Positions 45,107 to 52,641 of a stretch of DNA of 64,000 bases are shown one piece after another (the first letter of the stretch is position 1; every line of letters starts with the position of its first letter). The DNA is from Amphibacillus cookii (GTDB lineage: Bacteria; Bacillota; Bacilli; Bacillales; Amphibacillaceae), in assembly GCF_016908375.1 (NCBI RefSeq), contig NZ_JAFBDS010000008.1:62001-126000 (forward strand), written 5' to 3'. A model generated the notes under the pieces. The model was given only the letters and a program-made list of their open reading frames with translations. It did no database searches and was not told the origin of the DNA. The translations under genes and the position numbers were made by a program.

Positions 45107-45235
45107 TCACCTAAAAAAAGAAACGTAGACAATGTTCATTATGCCAATTACTATGGTAATTACTCCAATTACCATAACCGTAACCAACACTTTTCGTTGT
45201 TCCTTCGTCATTTTCTTTTTCCTCGTTTTATTCAT
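45107..45235 (-). CDS. 42-residue cationic single-span peptide, candidate immunity protein
   Basis: MNKTRKKKMTKEQRKVLVTV then a hydrophobic helix VMVIGVITIVIGIMNIVYV and SFFR. The start codon overlaps the previous gene's stop as ATGA (45232-45235), and the stop is 6 bases before the next gene, whose ribosome binding site overlaps it. Such small basic membrane peptides (CirE, CclI, AS-48D1 types, about 40-60 residues) confer immunity in circular bacteriocin clusters. Function here is inferred. Confidence 0.8.
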   Translation of the reverse strand: MNKTRKKKMTKEQRKVLVTVMVIGVITIVIGIMNIVYVSFFR

Positions 45236-45783
45236 ATTGTAAACACATTAATTAAAGACAACAGAAATGATCCAACAAAGTAAATTGTTGAGATAATGAT
45301 ACTACCTTTTTTATCAAAGGTATCATTTGTTTTATATAGATAACAAAAAATAAAAATAACTTTTGCAAGCAATGCTAATGGAATAACACTGAGCTTTTGC
45401 AAAGTAATAAAATTAAAATCATTGACTAAAAATATTAACAACTGAGTAATAACTACAGCTATAAAATTCCCAAATAATACGGGCGTTTTATAGATTCTGA
45501 AAAGCGTTTTTTTTCTTAATACTAAGTATGTCAGTATAGTAAGAACGACAATATCCAATAGAACACTTAGCAGTGCCATAATAACTTGAATAATGACAGC
45601 AATTAATTTTATGAAAAGGATATTATCTTGAACTAAATCTATTTCATCTAAAAAGAAACTCATATTACTTTCTACAATGTAATCTGTTTGAACTATAGAT
45701 GTTAATATGAGAAATAAAAGAAATACCATTAAAATCATGTAAAAATTTAATTTATCTTTATCCACGCTACTATTACTTATCAT
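45232..45783 (-). CDS. Multi-span membrane protein of the bacteriocin cluster
   Basis: 183 residues with about five spans (YMILMVFLLFLILTSIV, LLIFLVNDFNFITL, IISTIYFVGSFLLSLINVF), no soluble domain. Possibly in the Yip1-like group. ATG 45783 follows GGAGAA; the earlier ATG 45795 has no site before it. First gene after the precursor and a hairpin; coupled to the 42-residue gene through ATGA. Probably a biosynthesis or immunity partner, not assigned further. Confidence 0.72.
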   Translation of the reverse strand: MISNSSVDKDKLNFYMILMVFLLFLILTSIVQTDYIVESNMSFFLDEIDLVQDNILFIKLIAVIIQVIMALLSVLLDIVVLTILTYLVLRKKTLFRIYKTPVLFGNFIAVVITQLLIFLVNDFNFITLQKLSVIPLALLAKVIFIFCYLYKTNDTFDKKGSIIISTIYFVGSFLLSLINVFTI

Positions 45784-45865
45784 TATCTTCTCCATTCACA
45801 GAATAAACATTTTTTCTGTTTATTTAAAATAAAGTTTTCATAATTCTGATACAATAAGAAAAATG

Positions 45866-45899
45866 GTTACTAGAACCCCTTTAAAGGGATTCTAGTAAC
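45866..45899 (-). terminator. Attenuating hairpin after the bacteriocin precursor gene
   Basis: Arms GTTACTAGAA-CCCCTTT and AAAGGG-TTCTAGTAAC form a 16-bp stem with one mismatch and CCATTTTTCTT after it in the transcription direction. It likely lets most transcripts end after the precursor while some read into the processing genes. Confidence 0.75.
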
Positions 45900-45919
45900 T
45901 TAATTCTACGTTACCTACT

Positions 45920-46123
45920 CTACATAGCTTTGGCTGCTTGTTTTCCTACTGCCTTTGCAGTTGCCATAATAGCTGCACGATAACTTATAATGATCGCGCC
46001 AGCCGCGGCCCCTATGCCTGTCAAGGAGACTAGTACAGAAATAACTGTTGCAACATCTAGAACAGCTAAAATAACACCAGCTGCTTGCATACTACAACCG
46101 ATTAATCCTACAATCTTAGTCAT
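45920..46123 (-). CDS. Circular bacteriocin precursor (uberolysin/garvicin ML-like)
   Basis: 67 residues, highly hydrophobic and Ala/Gly/Ile/Val-rich, with a basic C-terminal third (YRAAIMATAKAVGKQAAKAM). A short start (MTKIVGLIGCSM) is followed by helices (VILAVLDVATVISVLVSLTG, GIGAAAGAIIISY). This matches circular bacteriocin precursors, which are cleaved and joined head to tail into helical pore-formers. The leader length cannot be fixed from sequence. ATG 46123 follows AAAGGAGTG. Its neighbours are the processing genes of that class. Confidence 0.82.
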   Translation of the reverse strand: MTKIVGLIGCSMQAAGVILAVLDVATVISVLVSLTGIGAAAGAIIISYRAAIMATAKAVGKQAAKAM

Positions 46124-46276
46124 GGTCTCACTCCTTTCATCCGATTGTTAAATGCAGATACATTAAGAATATTTACAATTATGTCGAGACTGTCTTTATA
46201 AAATAGGAAAACAATAGAATTTATAAAGAACCGAGCTTGAATTACCTGAAAAATAACTAAGTACACACTACCAAAT

Positions 46277-46390
46277 ATCTACATTTACAATTATATACTA
46301 ATTAACCGTTTGAATCCTGTCAATTAAAACCATACCCTATTTTTTTACATTAAAGTTTCTTTTTAGCCATATATCTACATTAATCTACAT
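46277..46390 (-). repeat. ATGTAGAT motif repeats around the bacteriocin promoter
   Basis: ATGTAGAT occurs at 46390-46383 and 46380-46373, exactly one helical turn apart (10 bp), and again at 46284-46277 next to the transcription start. The spacing is what a dimeric regulator would use. No adjacent regulator gene is obvious. Confidence 0.55.
46295..46323 (-). promoter_or_regulatory. Promoter of the bacteriocin operon
   Basis: TTGACA (46323-46318), 17-base spacer, TAGTAT (46300-46295). Predicted start near 46288, giving a leader of about 165 bases. Confidence 0.7.
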
Positions 46391-46456
46391 AAACCACCAT
46401 AAAAAGACTTTTAAAGAAATAGTATAAAAAAGACTTTTTAATGATAAACAGGTTCC

Positions 46457-46480
46457 ATTAGACGGTTATCTATAATAAAT
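46457..46480 (+). repeat. Relic of the interspersed repeat (copy H)
   Basis: AGACGGTTATCTATAATAAATG resembles the repeat's 3' end (GGACGGTTATCTGTGATAAATG); the rest is gone. Confidence 0.4.
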
Positions 46481-46549
46481 GAACACGTCGATAATCCCCT
46501 TCATACCGCAGTGTCCAAAAAAAAGCAAACGTAATACACCTTCCACAAT

Positions 46550-46694
46550 CCTATTTTTCAGGAAAAACGGTGGCTTCGAATTTTTTTATTTTCAAAACCG
46601 CCGTTTGATATTTTAACTTACTATATTACTTGTCACCATTACCGACAAATTGCATTTTTCCTTTTTGAATACCCCAAACTTCATCAGCCACAGA
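46550..46694 (-). pseudogene. Duplicated 3' end of an ABC ATPase gene with its terminator
   Basis: About 145 bases are almost identical to 52566-52710: the last codons DEVWGIQKGKM and FVGNGDK, the stop and the AAACGGCGG/CCACCGTTT terminator. Homology ends abruptly after codons for ADEV. The fragment has no start. 46124-46276 and 46391-46456 are otherwise gene-free. Confidence 0.82.
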
Positions 46695-46731
46695 AAATTT
46701 CCAATGTTTGATCGATTTTGACCTAGATGAA

Positions 46732-47571
46732 TTATTTAATCACCTTATCCTCTATTAAACTTAAGAAAGCATTCAAGATTCTATTTGTTCGCGCTACAGC
46801 ACTAATTGTTAACGATAAGTCTTCAACAGGAATAAAATCGATATCTAAATGTCTTAAATTTTGAGAAATCAATTGTGGCACTACCGTCATCCCTTCGCCT
46901 GAAAGAACATATCCATACAAAAATTCACCGTAGGGAACATATTTAGTAATATTTAATTGAATATTATGATCATCAGCATACGACTTAATTTTAATCGAAG
47001 TATCACAAGGAGAACTGTGTAAAATCAGAGGGTATTGCTCAATTAATTTCCAACTCAATTCATCCACTTGACCCAAATTATAATTCTTAGGAACAAGTGC
47101 TACATACCCCTCTGAAAAAAGATCTTTTTTTACGAGCGGACCATTATAAAAGAAATTGTCGATCAAGCTAATATTGACTTGATTGTTCTCTAATGCATGA
47201 ATTAAAGCTTGAGAATAATTTTGAATAAAGACACAATGATTTTCTAACTGAAAGCGAGGTAAATACGATGTAGCAACACTAGGCAAACTACCTATGATCA
47301 TTTTATTTGATCCACTTATTTCTTGTATTTCTCGTTTAATTAAATTGGATTGCTGAATCAAACTTTTTGCTTGATTATAGAGATAACATCCTGCTTCTGT
47401 GACTTCTATTCCTTTCGTTGTTCTATTTAATAAGCGCGTATTATATTCGCCCTCTAAGCCTTTCAATTGTTTGCTAAGGGCTGGTTGTGAAATGTTCAAT
47501 CTTTCAGCAGCTTTAGTAATACTTTTCTCCTCAACGATAACCATATAAGATTTTAACCATTCTAGATTCAT
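46732..47571 (-). CDS. LysR-family transcriptional regulator
   Basis: 279 residues with HTH KSITKAAERLNISQPALSKQ and a LysR effector domain. Slightly short at the C-terminus for the family. ATG 47571 follows TGGAGG. Divergent from an alcohol dehydrogenase-like gene, with an exact palindrome between them; it probably regulates that gene. Confidence 0.9.
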   Translation of the reverse strand: MNLEWLKSYMVIVEEKSITKAAERLNISQPALSKQLKGLEGEYNTRLLNRTTKGIEVTEAGCYLYNQAKSLIQQSNLIKREIQEISGSNKMIIGSLPSVATSYLPRFQLENHCVFIQNYSQALIHALENNQVNISLIDNFFYNGPLVKKDLFSEGYVALVPKNYNLGQVDELSWKLIEQYPLILHSSPCDTSIKIKSYADDHNIQLNITKYVPYGEFLYGYVLSGEGMTVVPQLISQNLRHLDIDFIPVEDLSLTISAVARTNRILNAFLSLIEDKVIK

Positions 47572-47582
47572 CGTTTACCTCC

Positions 47583-47597
47583 ATAACTTTTAGTTAT
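47583..47597. promoter_or_regulatory. Candidate LysR binding site
   Basis: ATAACTTTTAGTTAT, a perfect 15-bp palindrome containing a T-N11-A LysR motif, just upstream of the LysR start codon. Confidence 0.6.
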
Positions 47598-47750
47598 CAA
47601 CTGAATAACGATTTTATATTTCAACGTCGATCGCATTTATTATAGAATAAAGCAAAGATAATAGATACATTGACAAGATCCATTTTATTTAAATTTAACT
47701 GAAAATTTATTTTCTATCTATAACAAATTGGAATAAAAGGAGCGTTTACT

Positions 47751-48737
47751 ATGAAAGCAGTCGTTTATGATGGTGGAAATAAAGAGCTCGTTTACAAGGA
47801 GATACCAATTGATATTCCAAAGGCAGATGAGGTTAAAGTCAAACTAAAAACTGCAGGCTTGAATCGACGTGATTTATTCATAATTAATGATGCGTCTCAT
47901 ACAGCTAAACCATGTGTTCTTGGTTCGGATGGAGCCGGTATTATAGTTGATTTAGGCAGAAATGTAACAGATTTTAATCGCAACGATGAGGTCATTATTA
48001 ATCCAAGCTTAGGGTGGAAATCCAAGGAAAGAGCACCGGTAGTACCGGAAATTCTAGGTTCACCTACTGATGGTACGTTTTCAGAATATGTAATTGTTCC
48101 AAAAGAAAACTTAACTCTAAAACCCAGCTTTTTAACTTGGGAAGAAGCAGGTGTATTATCATTATCTGCCTTAACTGCTTATCGCGCATTATTTACAAAA
48201 GGGGCTTTACAGAAGGGACAACATTTGCTCATACCTGGAATTGGAGGCGGTGTAGCAACATTTGCTTTAATGTTTGCCAAATCTATTGGAGCTGAAATTA
48301 CAGTCACTTCTAGAGATACAAATAAATTAAAAAATGCAAAAAAACTTGGTGCAGATCGTTTATTGAATACAAATGATAACTGGAAACAGGCTTTAGAAGA
48401 AAATAGAGTAGATGTGATTTTAGATAGTATTGGTACAGCGACTTTTTCTAAATATTTTGATGTTTTAAAACCAAATGGCACTATTGTAAACTTTGGTCAA
48501 AGTTCTGGAGCAAATATTAATATATCACTAAAAGAACTGTTTTTTTCACAATTCAACATCTTAGGAACTTCAATGGGTAGTAAAGAAGAATTTGATAAAA
48601 TGATTCAATTTATTACAAAATATAAGATCAAGCCTATTATTGATCAGAACTATCCGTTAACTGATTATCGAAAAGCGCTTGCTCGAATGTCAGATGGTTT
48701 ACAATTTGGAAATATCAGCTTAACTATTGATTTGTAG
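47751..48737 (+). CDS. Zinc-type alcohol dehydrogenase / quinone oxidoreductase-like (MDR) protein
   Basis: 328 residues of the MDR superfamily: GroES-like N-terminus (MKAVVYDGGN, GLNRRDLFI, LGSDGAGII), nucleotide-binding LIPGIGGGVATFALMFAKSI, and IVNFGQSSG. The classical structural-zinc cysteines are absent, pointing to an NADPH quinone/enone reductase rather than a zinc alcohol dehydrogenase. ATG 47751 follows AAAGGAG. Divergent from a LysR regulator. Confidence 0.9.
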   Translation: MKAVVYDGGNKELVYKEIPIDIPKADEVKVKLKTAGLNRRDLFIINDASHTAKPCVLGSDGAGIIVDLGRNVTDFNRNDEVIINPSLGWKSKERAPVVPEILGSPTDGTFSEYVIVPKENLTLKPSFLTWEEAGVLSLSALTAYRALFTKGALQKGQHLLIPGIGGGVATFALMFAKSIGAEITVTSRDTNKLKNAKKLGADRLLNTNDNWKQALEENRVDVILDSIGTATFSKYFDVLKPNGTIVNFGQSSGANINISLKELFFSQFNILGTSMGSKEEFDKMIQFITKYKIKPIIDQNYPLTDYRKALARMSDGLQFGNISLTIDL

Positions 48738-48837
48738 TTTTATTGAGCTCAAGAATAAAGGAAAGAATTCCATAATCATTGATTTTCCTCTATACTTTCT
48801 TGATTTCAAGCATTAAACTTTGATCACAAACATGCAG

Positions 48838-48872
48838 AGCCTATAGGATTCAGAACTCATCTTATAGGCTCA
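48838..48872. terminator. Hairpin between convergent genes
   Basis: GAGCCTATA and TATAGGCTC arms around a 17-base loop, located between the + strand dehydrogenase and - strand LuxR genes. Confidence 0.5.
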
Positions 48873-48975
48873 TTGTATCTAATTATTTTAAATGGTTCAT
48901 TTCGTCATTGGGACTAACGCTACAATAACTATTTATATAATGGAGTAAAGGCATTTTGCTTACGCTACCTTAACT

Positions 48976-50034
48976 TCATTGATATTTTACAAACAATTTC
49001 CAAGCCAATTCATTTCTAGTGCTCACACCAACCTTATCATAAATAGCTTTAAAATAATCTTGAACCGTGTAGGTGGAAATATTAAGTTCACTCGCAATTT
49101 CTTTTGTAGTATAACCTTGTAAGCTCGTTTTCACTACCTGCTGCTCTCGATCCGTTAAAGCATATGTTTCTAGTAAATGTTCTAACATTTCTTTAGCAGA
49201 AGCTCTATTTATTGTGATAACAATGGCTTCATTTTCTGAAACATCCGTTTGTAAAAAGGAGACGGATGCTACCAATTGCATTTTATTTGCTATCGGAATA
49301 AAGAGTGTCAAGTTTTTTTCTTTCCGAGCTAGAAGTCTAAAGCACAAAGCTTGAATGGGTTTAGGAAGACGCGTTAAATGTTCAGAACACTCAAATTCTC
49401 GCAATAAGGTGATATATCGCTTCCCCGCTTCGTTCATTGATTGTAGTGATAAATGCTGATCTATAATCATTACGCCGGGATCAGTGTATAGGAACTCTGA
49501 ACTGCTTGCTAATTCCATATAAAAGTAATCTCTTAATGCTTTTCCCATTATGGACGATAAACCTTCTAAAAGTAACACTTCTTTATCAGTAAAATGTGGC
49601 TTTCCCTTTCCCTCTTTTTTAAACAGTGTTAAAAACCCGTAACAACTTTTCTTATCCATTAAAGTGACGCGCATTTCATCCGAGAATTGGTGTGGCTGTA
49701 ATATATCGGTGTAACGTTTACTTTCCCGTTTACCAAAGGTATCACTTAATCGAGCAACTTTAACAGAAGATTCTACTAAATCTCGATATAAATGTACATC
49801 ATCTTTGAGATATTCAGAAGTTAATAACTTTTGATGAATAGGTTCAATAGAGCATTCTGTTATTGCTCCGACTGTCGTTAATGTCATTGGATTTACTGCT
49901 GCACAACAATACGCATCGAAAGAAATCTGCTGTTTTAAACGCACCATCATGCTTTTTCTATATAGATAAGAATCCGTATGACTTCGCCAAATGCGATTTG
50001 ACTTCTCTTTCCAATAATCGATACCGTGCACCAA
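48976..50034 (-). CDS. LuxR-family transcriptional regulator
   Basis: 352 residues. C-terminal LuxR HTH (LTDREQQVVKTSLQGYTTKE, IASELNISTYTVQDYF, DKVGVSTRNELAW); N-terminal two thirds look like a GAF/PAS-type sensor (LLLEGLSSIMGKALRDYFYM). No receiver domain, so not a classical response regulator. TTG 50034 follows GGGGGG. It is divergent from the Fur-box region and could regulate the genes at 50450-52176. Confidence 0.85.
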   Translation of the reverse strand: MVHGIDYWKEKSNRIWRSHTDSYLYRKSMMVRLKQQISFDAYCCAAVNPMTLTTVGAITECSIEPIHQKLLTSEYLKDDVHLYRDLVESSVKVARLSDTFGKRESKRYTDILQPHQFSDEMRVTLMDKKSCYGFLTLFKKEGKGKPHFTDKEVLLLEGLSSIMGKALRDYFYMELASSSEFLYTDPGVMIIDQHLSLQSMNEAGKRYITLLREFECSEHLTRLPKPIQALCFRLLARKEKNLTLFIPIANKMQLVASVSFLQTDVSENEAIVITINRASAKEMLEHLLETYALTDREQQVVKTSLQGYTTKEIASELNISTYTVQDYFKAIYDKVGVSTRNELAWKLFVKYQ

Positions 50035-50087
50035 TTAAGTACCCCCCTTATTCATGGGATCGTTTTTATATAATAACACTTTATAAT

Positions 50088-50102
50088 TGATAATGATTAT
50101 CA
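50088..50102. promoter_or_regulatory. Fur box
   Basis: TGATAATGATTATCA matches the Bacillus 7-1-7 Fur consensus exactly. It precedes a truncated lipoprotein start and lies about 55 bases upstream of the LuxR gene on the other strand, so iron control of one or both directions is likely. Confidence 0.8.
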
Positions 50103-50132
50103 ATATAAATTATAACAGTGGGAGGACGAGAA

Positions 50133-50208
50133 GTGAAGAGAATGTTATCGCTCATGTTATTTCTTGTTTAACAGCTAGTAATAATGAAATTGGAACCAAC
50201 CCGATCAA
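50133..50208 (+). pseudogene. Broken iron-type binding lipoprotein gene start
   Basis: GTG 50133 follows GGGAGGACG and reads VKRMLSLMLFLV then TAA; one base over, the frame continues LTASNNEIGTNPIKKGDN and stops. Together they resemble a lipoprotein signal whose lipobox cysteine codon and remainder are lost. Coming right after a Fur box, it was probably a siderophore receptor. 50209-50449 shows only fragments I cannot assign. Confidence 0.5.
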
Positions 50209-50449
50209 AAAAGGAGATAATTGAGTCATAATAATGCGTTCATCAGAATCACCAGCAGTATTTGCAAAAGGATATGACTGGAAATTATTCTGCAACAATG
50301 GTCTTTGTGACACTTGATAAAGAAGAAGCTTTATAGCTAAGCTCACGTGTGATCGATTATCTTAGATGCTAATCCAGCTACCATAGCTGGTGCGTTTACT
50401 CGACAAAAGAATACACGTCAAAAAATACAGTATGGGATGGGAAACACAA

Positions 50450-51121
50450 ATGAAAAATACTAATTGGAACAGTCCAACCGTTCAAAAATATCAACAAACC
50501 ATTCGTAATAAAATTCCTGGATACGATTTAATGTATGAACAAATGTTAGCTATTATTGAGGCAAGTTTAGCACCTCAGGAATTATTGATTGTGGGAGCTG
50601 GAGGGGGACAGGAATTACTTATACTAGGAAATCGCTATCCTCAAGCTTTCTATACAGCTTTAGATCCTTCCGAAAATATGCTAGAACTTGCTAGAAAAAG
50701 AATAAGCTATGTTTCATTAAAAGTAGATTGGCAAGAAACAACACTAGATAATATTTCTATCAAAAAACAATATGATGTAGTAACTTGCCATTTAGTGCTC
50801 CACTTTTTAAAAGAAGAGAAAGAGGCATTTTTAGAGCAAATAAGCAAGAAAGTAAAACCAGAAGGACTTCTTTTTATTTCAGCAATTATGGAAGAAGAGA
50901 AAACGAAGACCCTTCCATTTTGGATTCAACATATGAAGTTTTACAACATTTCAGTCGCTGATTGTGAACGTTTTGCTGCATCGTTTAACAAAACAACACA
51001 TCCACTACCTACTTCTATGTTGCAAAAAATTTTACAGAGGAATGGTTACGAAACAATCATTCCTTATTTTAAAAGCTATGCCATTGAAGCCTATGTAGCA
51101 AAAAAGGGAGTAAAAACATGA
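50450..51121 (+). CDS. Class I SAM-dependent methyltransferase
   Basis: 223 residues: SAM-binding LLIVGAGGGQELLILG, acidic ALDPSENM, VVTCHLVLHFLKEE. ATG 50450 has a modest ribosome binding site (GGGATGGGAAACACAA). It ends in an ATGA overlap with the next gene, so the two proteins are made together. Substrate unknown; context with a Fur box hints at a metallophore or siderophore-related step. Confidence 0.85.
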   Translation: MKNTNWNSPTVQKYQQTIRNKIPGYDLMYEQMLAIIEASLAPQELLIVGAGGGQELLILGNRYPQAFYTALDPSENMLELARKRISYVSLKVDWQETTLDNISIKKQYDVVTCHLVLHFLKEEKEAFLEQISKKVKPEGLLFISAIMEEEKTKTLPFWIQHMKFYNISVADCERFAASFNKTTHPLPTSMLQKILQRNGYETIIPYFKSYAIEAYVAKKGVKT

Positions 51122-52176
51122 TAAATTCTGTGATGATTATCGGTGGTTATGGTGAAGTCGGCGGAAATATAGCAAGGCAGCTAGCACAATCAACGGACTT
51201 ACGAATTTTGATTGCTGGAAGACGTTTAGCAAAAGCTAAATCTTTCTGTCAGCAACTTGGTCCCAGTGCTCATGCTGTCGAAATAGATATACAAAAAACA
51301 AAAAGTTATGAAAACATCTTACAAGCAGATTTAGTTATCATGTGTATCGATCAGAAGAATACAGCTTTGGTTCAGTATTGCTTAGAGCACCATATTCACT
51401 ATATTGATATAACAGCTAATTTTGCTTTTCATAAGCAAATTGAGCAGCTTGAACCTCTGGCACAACAGTCTACCGTTATAATGAGCGTAGGCTTTGCCCC
51501 AGGTCTTTCTAATTTACTTGCTAAACACCTTGTGGATCACATGGAGCCTATTGAGGAATTACATATATCTATTTTATTGGGATTAGGCGAGAAACATGGA
51601 GTTGGGGCGATTGAATGGTTGCTTGAACAAATGAATCAATCCTACACGATTAAAAAGAATGGTGTTACACAAACCGTCAGAAATTTTTCAGAAAGAAAGA
51701 TTACTTATTTTAACAGATTAGGAGCAAAGAGTAGCTATCTATTTAACTTTTCGGATCAGCATGTTCTGCAACAAAAGATGCCTCGTAGCGAGGTACAAAC
51801 CTACCTTGCATTTGATGTAGAGTTAGTTAATCGTTTACTAGCTATTTTTCATCGCTGGAGAATAACGTCACTCCTAAAGTACTCCTGGATAAAGCATGGA
51901 TTAATTAAAATGATTCAAAGCTTTCGCTATGTTACGTCAAGTTCAGATATATGTGCAATAAAAGTAGAAGCTATGAATAGAGAAGACCATCAAATAAATG
52001 AGATTCACCAGATATGGTATGCAAACAATGAAGCTATGATGACAGCTTATATAACCGTTTTAGTTGTTAAGCAATTCATTTATTCAACGCTGCCTTATGG
52101 TATCTATCATATAGATGATCTATTCTACATGGGCGAAGGGGATATAAAGAACCAGGTTTTCAACGCTATCAAATAA
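51118..52176 (+). CDS. Saccharopine dehydrogenase-like NAD(P)-binding protein
   Basis: 352 residues: Rossmann motif MIIGGYGEVGGNIARQLA, LRILIAGRRLAKAKSF, and VIMSVGFAPGLSNLLAKHL, as in saccharopine dehydrogenase/opine-type oxidoreductases. Coupled by ATGA to the methyltransferase. This combination recalls opine-type metallophore pathways, but no nicotianamine-like synthase is present here, so the product is unknown. Confidence 0.82.
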   Translation: MINSVMIIGGYGEVGGNIARQLAQSTDLRILIAGRRLAKAKSFCQQLGPSAHAVEIDIQKTKSYENILQADLVIMCIDQKNTALVQYCLEHHIHYIDITANFAFHKQIEQLEPLAQQSTVIMSVGFAPGLSNLLAKHLVDHMEPIEELHISILLGLGEKHGVGAIEWLLEQMNQSYTIKKNGVTQTVRNFSERKITYFNRLGAKSSYLFNFSDQHVLQQKMPRSEVQTYLAFDVELVNRLLAIFHRWRITSLLKYSWIKHGLIKMIQSFRYVTSSSDICAIKVEAMNREDHQINEIHQIWYANNEAMMTAYITVLVVKQFIYSTLPYGIYHIDDLFYMGEGDIKNQVFNAIK

Positions 52177-52417
52177 CGAAGTTTGAACAACTCAATTGTA
52201 AGAGATGAATCTAGACGAAATAATAGAATTATCCAGTCTTTCATTTAAAGAAATGTTCAAGATTAAAGTTAGTGTATAAAACATTCAAGAAAAGTGATTT
52301 GTACTTCTTGCACTAATGGTGTAAGCATTGATTAGCAAAGGTGACGTGGGGATTAACTGTTCTTATTTAAGTCAAAATAATACAACATCAGAAAGTTTCA
52401 TAAGAAAATAATCTTAT

Positions 52418-52465
52418 GGAGAGAAGAAACACAATAAATATAATAATGGAAAGAAGAAACACAAT
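52418..52465. repeat. Short direct repeat
   Basis: GGAGAGAAGAAACACAAT (52418-52435) and GGAAAGAAGAAACACAAT (52448-52465), 30-bp period. The rest of 52177-52565 shows no gene or clear signal. Confidence 0.5.
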
Positions 52466-52580
52466 TCCCATAATCAAAGATATTCCCATGGTATATATCC
52501 CCCTCTAAGCTTTATTTAACTTATTAATATGATTTGTACCACTTTATCATCATAATATTAAAACGCCTATTTTTTAGGGA

Positions 52581-52622
52581 AAACGGTGGCTTCGAATTTT
52601 TTTATTTTCAAAACCGCCGTTT
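52581..52622 (-). terminator. Terminator of the MacB-type ABC operon
   Basis: AAACGGCGG pairs with CCACCGTTT around an AT-rich loop, followed by TCCC rather than a clean T-run; the same hairpin occurs in the duplicated fragment at 46565-46606. Confidence 0.65.
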
Positions 52623-52641
52623 GATATTTTAACTTACTATA

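Noticed and set aside
45920-46123. Holin or lantibiotic precursor
   Set aside because: No Cys/Ser/Thr-rich core or lanthionine enzymes, and the neighbouring DUF95-ATPase-membrane protein set points to circular bacteriocins.
47751-48737. True zinc alcohol dehydrogenase
   Set aside because: The structural-zinc cysteine cluster is missing, so the quinone/enone reductase branch is more likely.
52418-52465. Possible CRISPR-like repeat
   Set aside because: Only two imperfect units of 18 bp with a 12-bp spacer and no cas genes.
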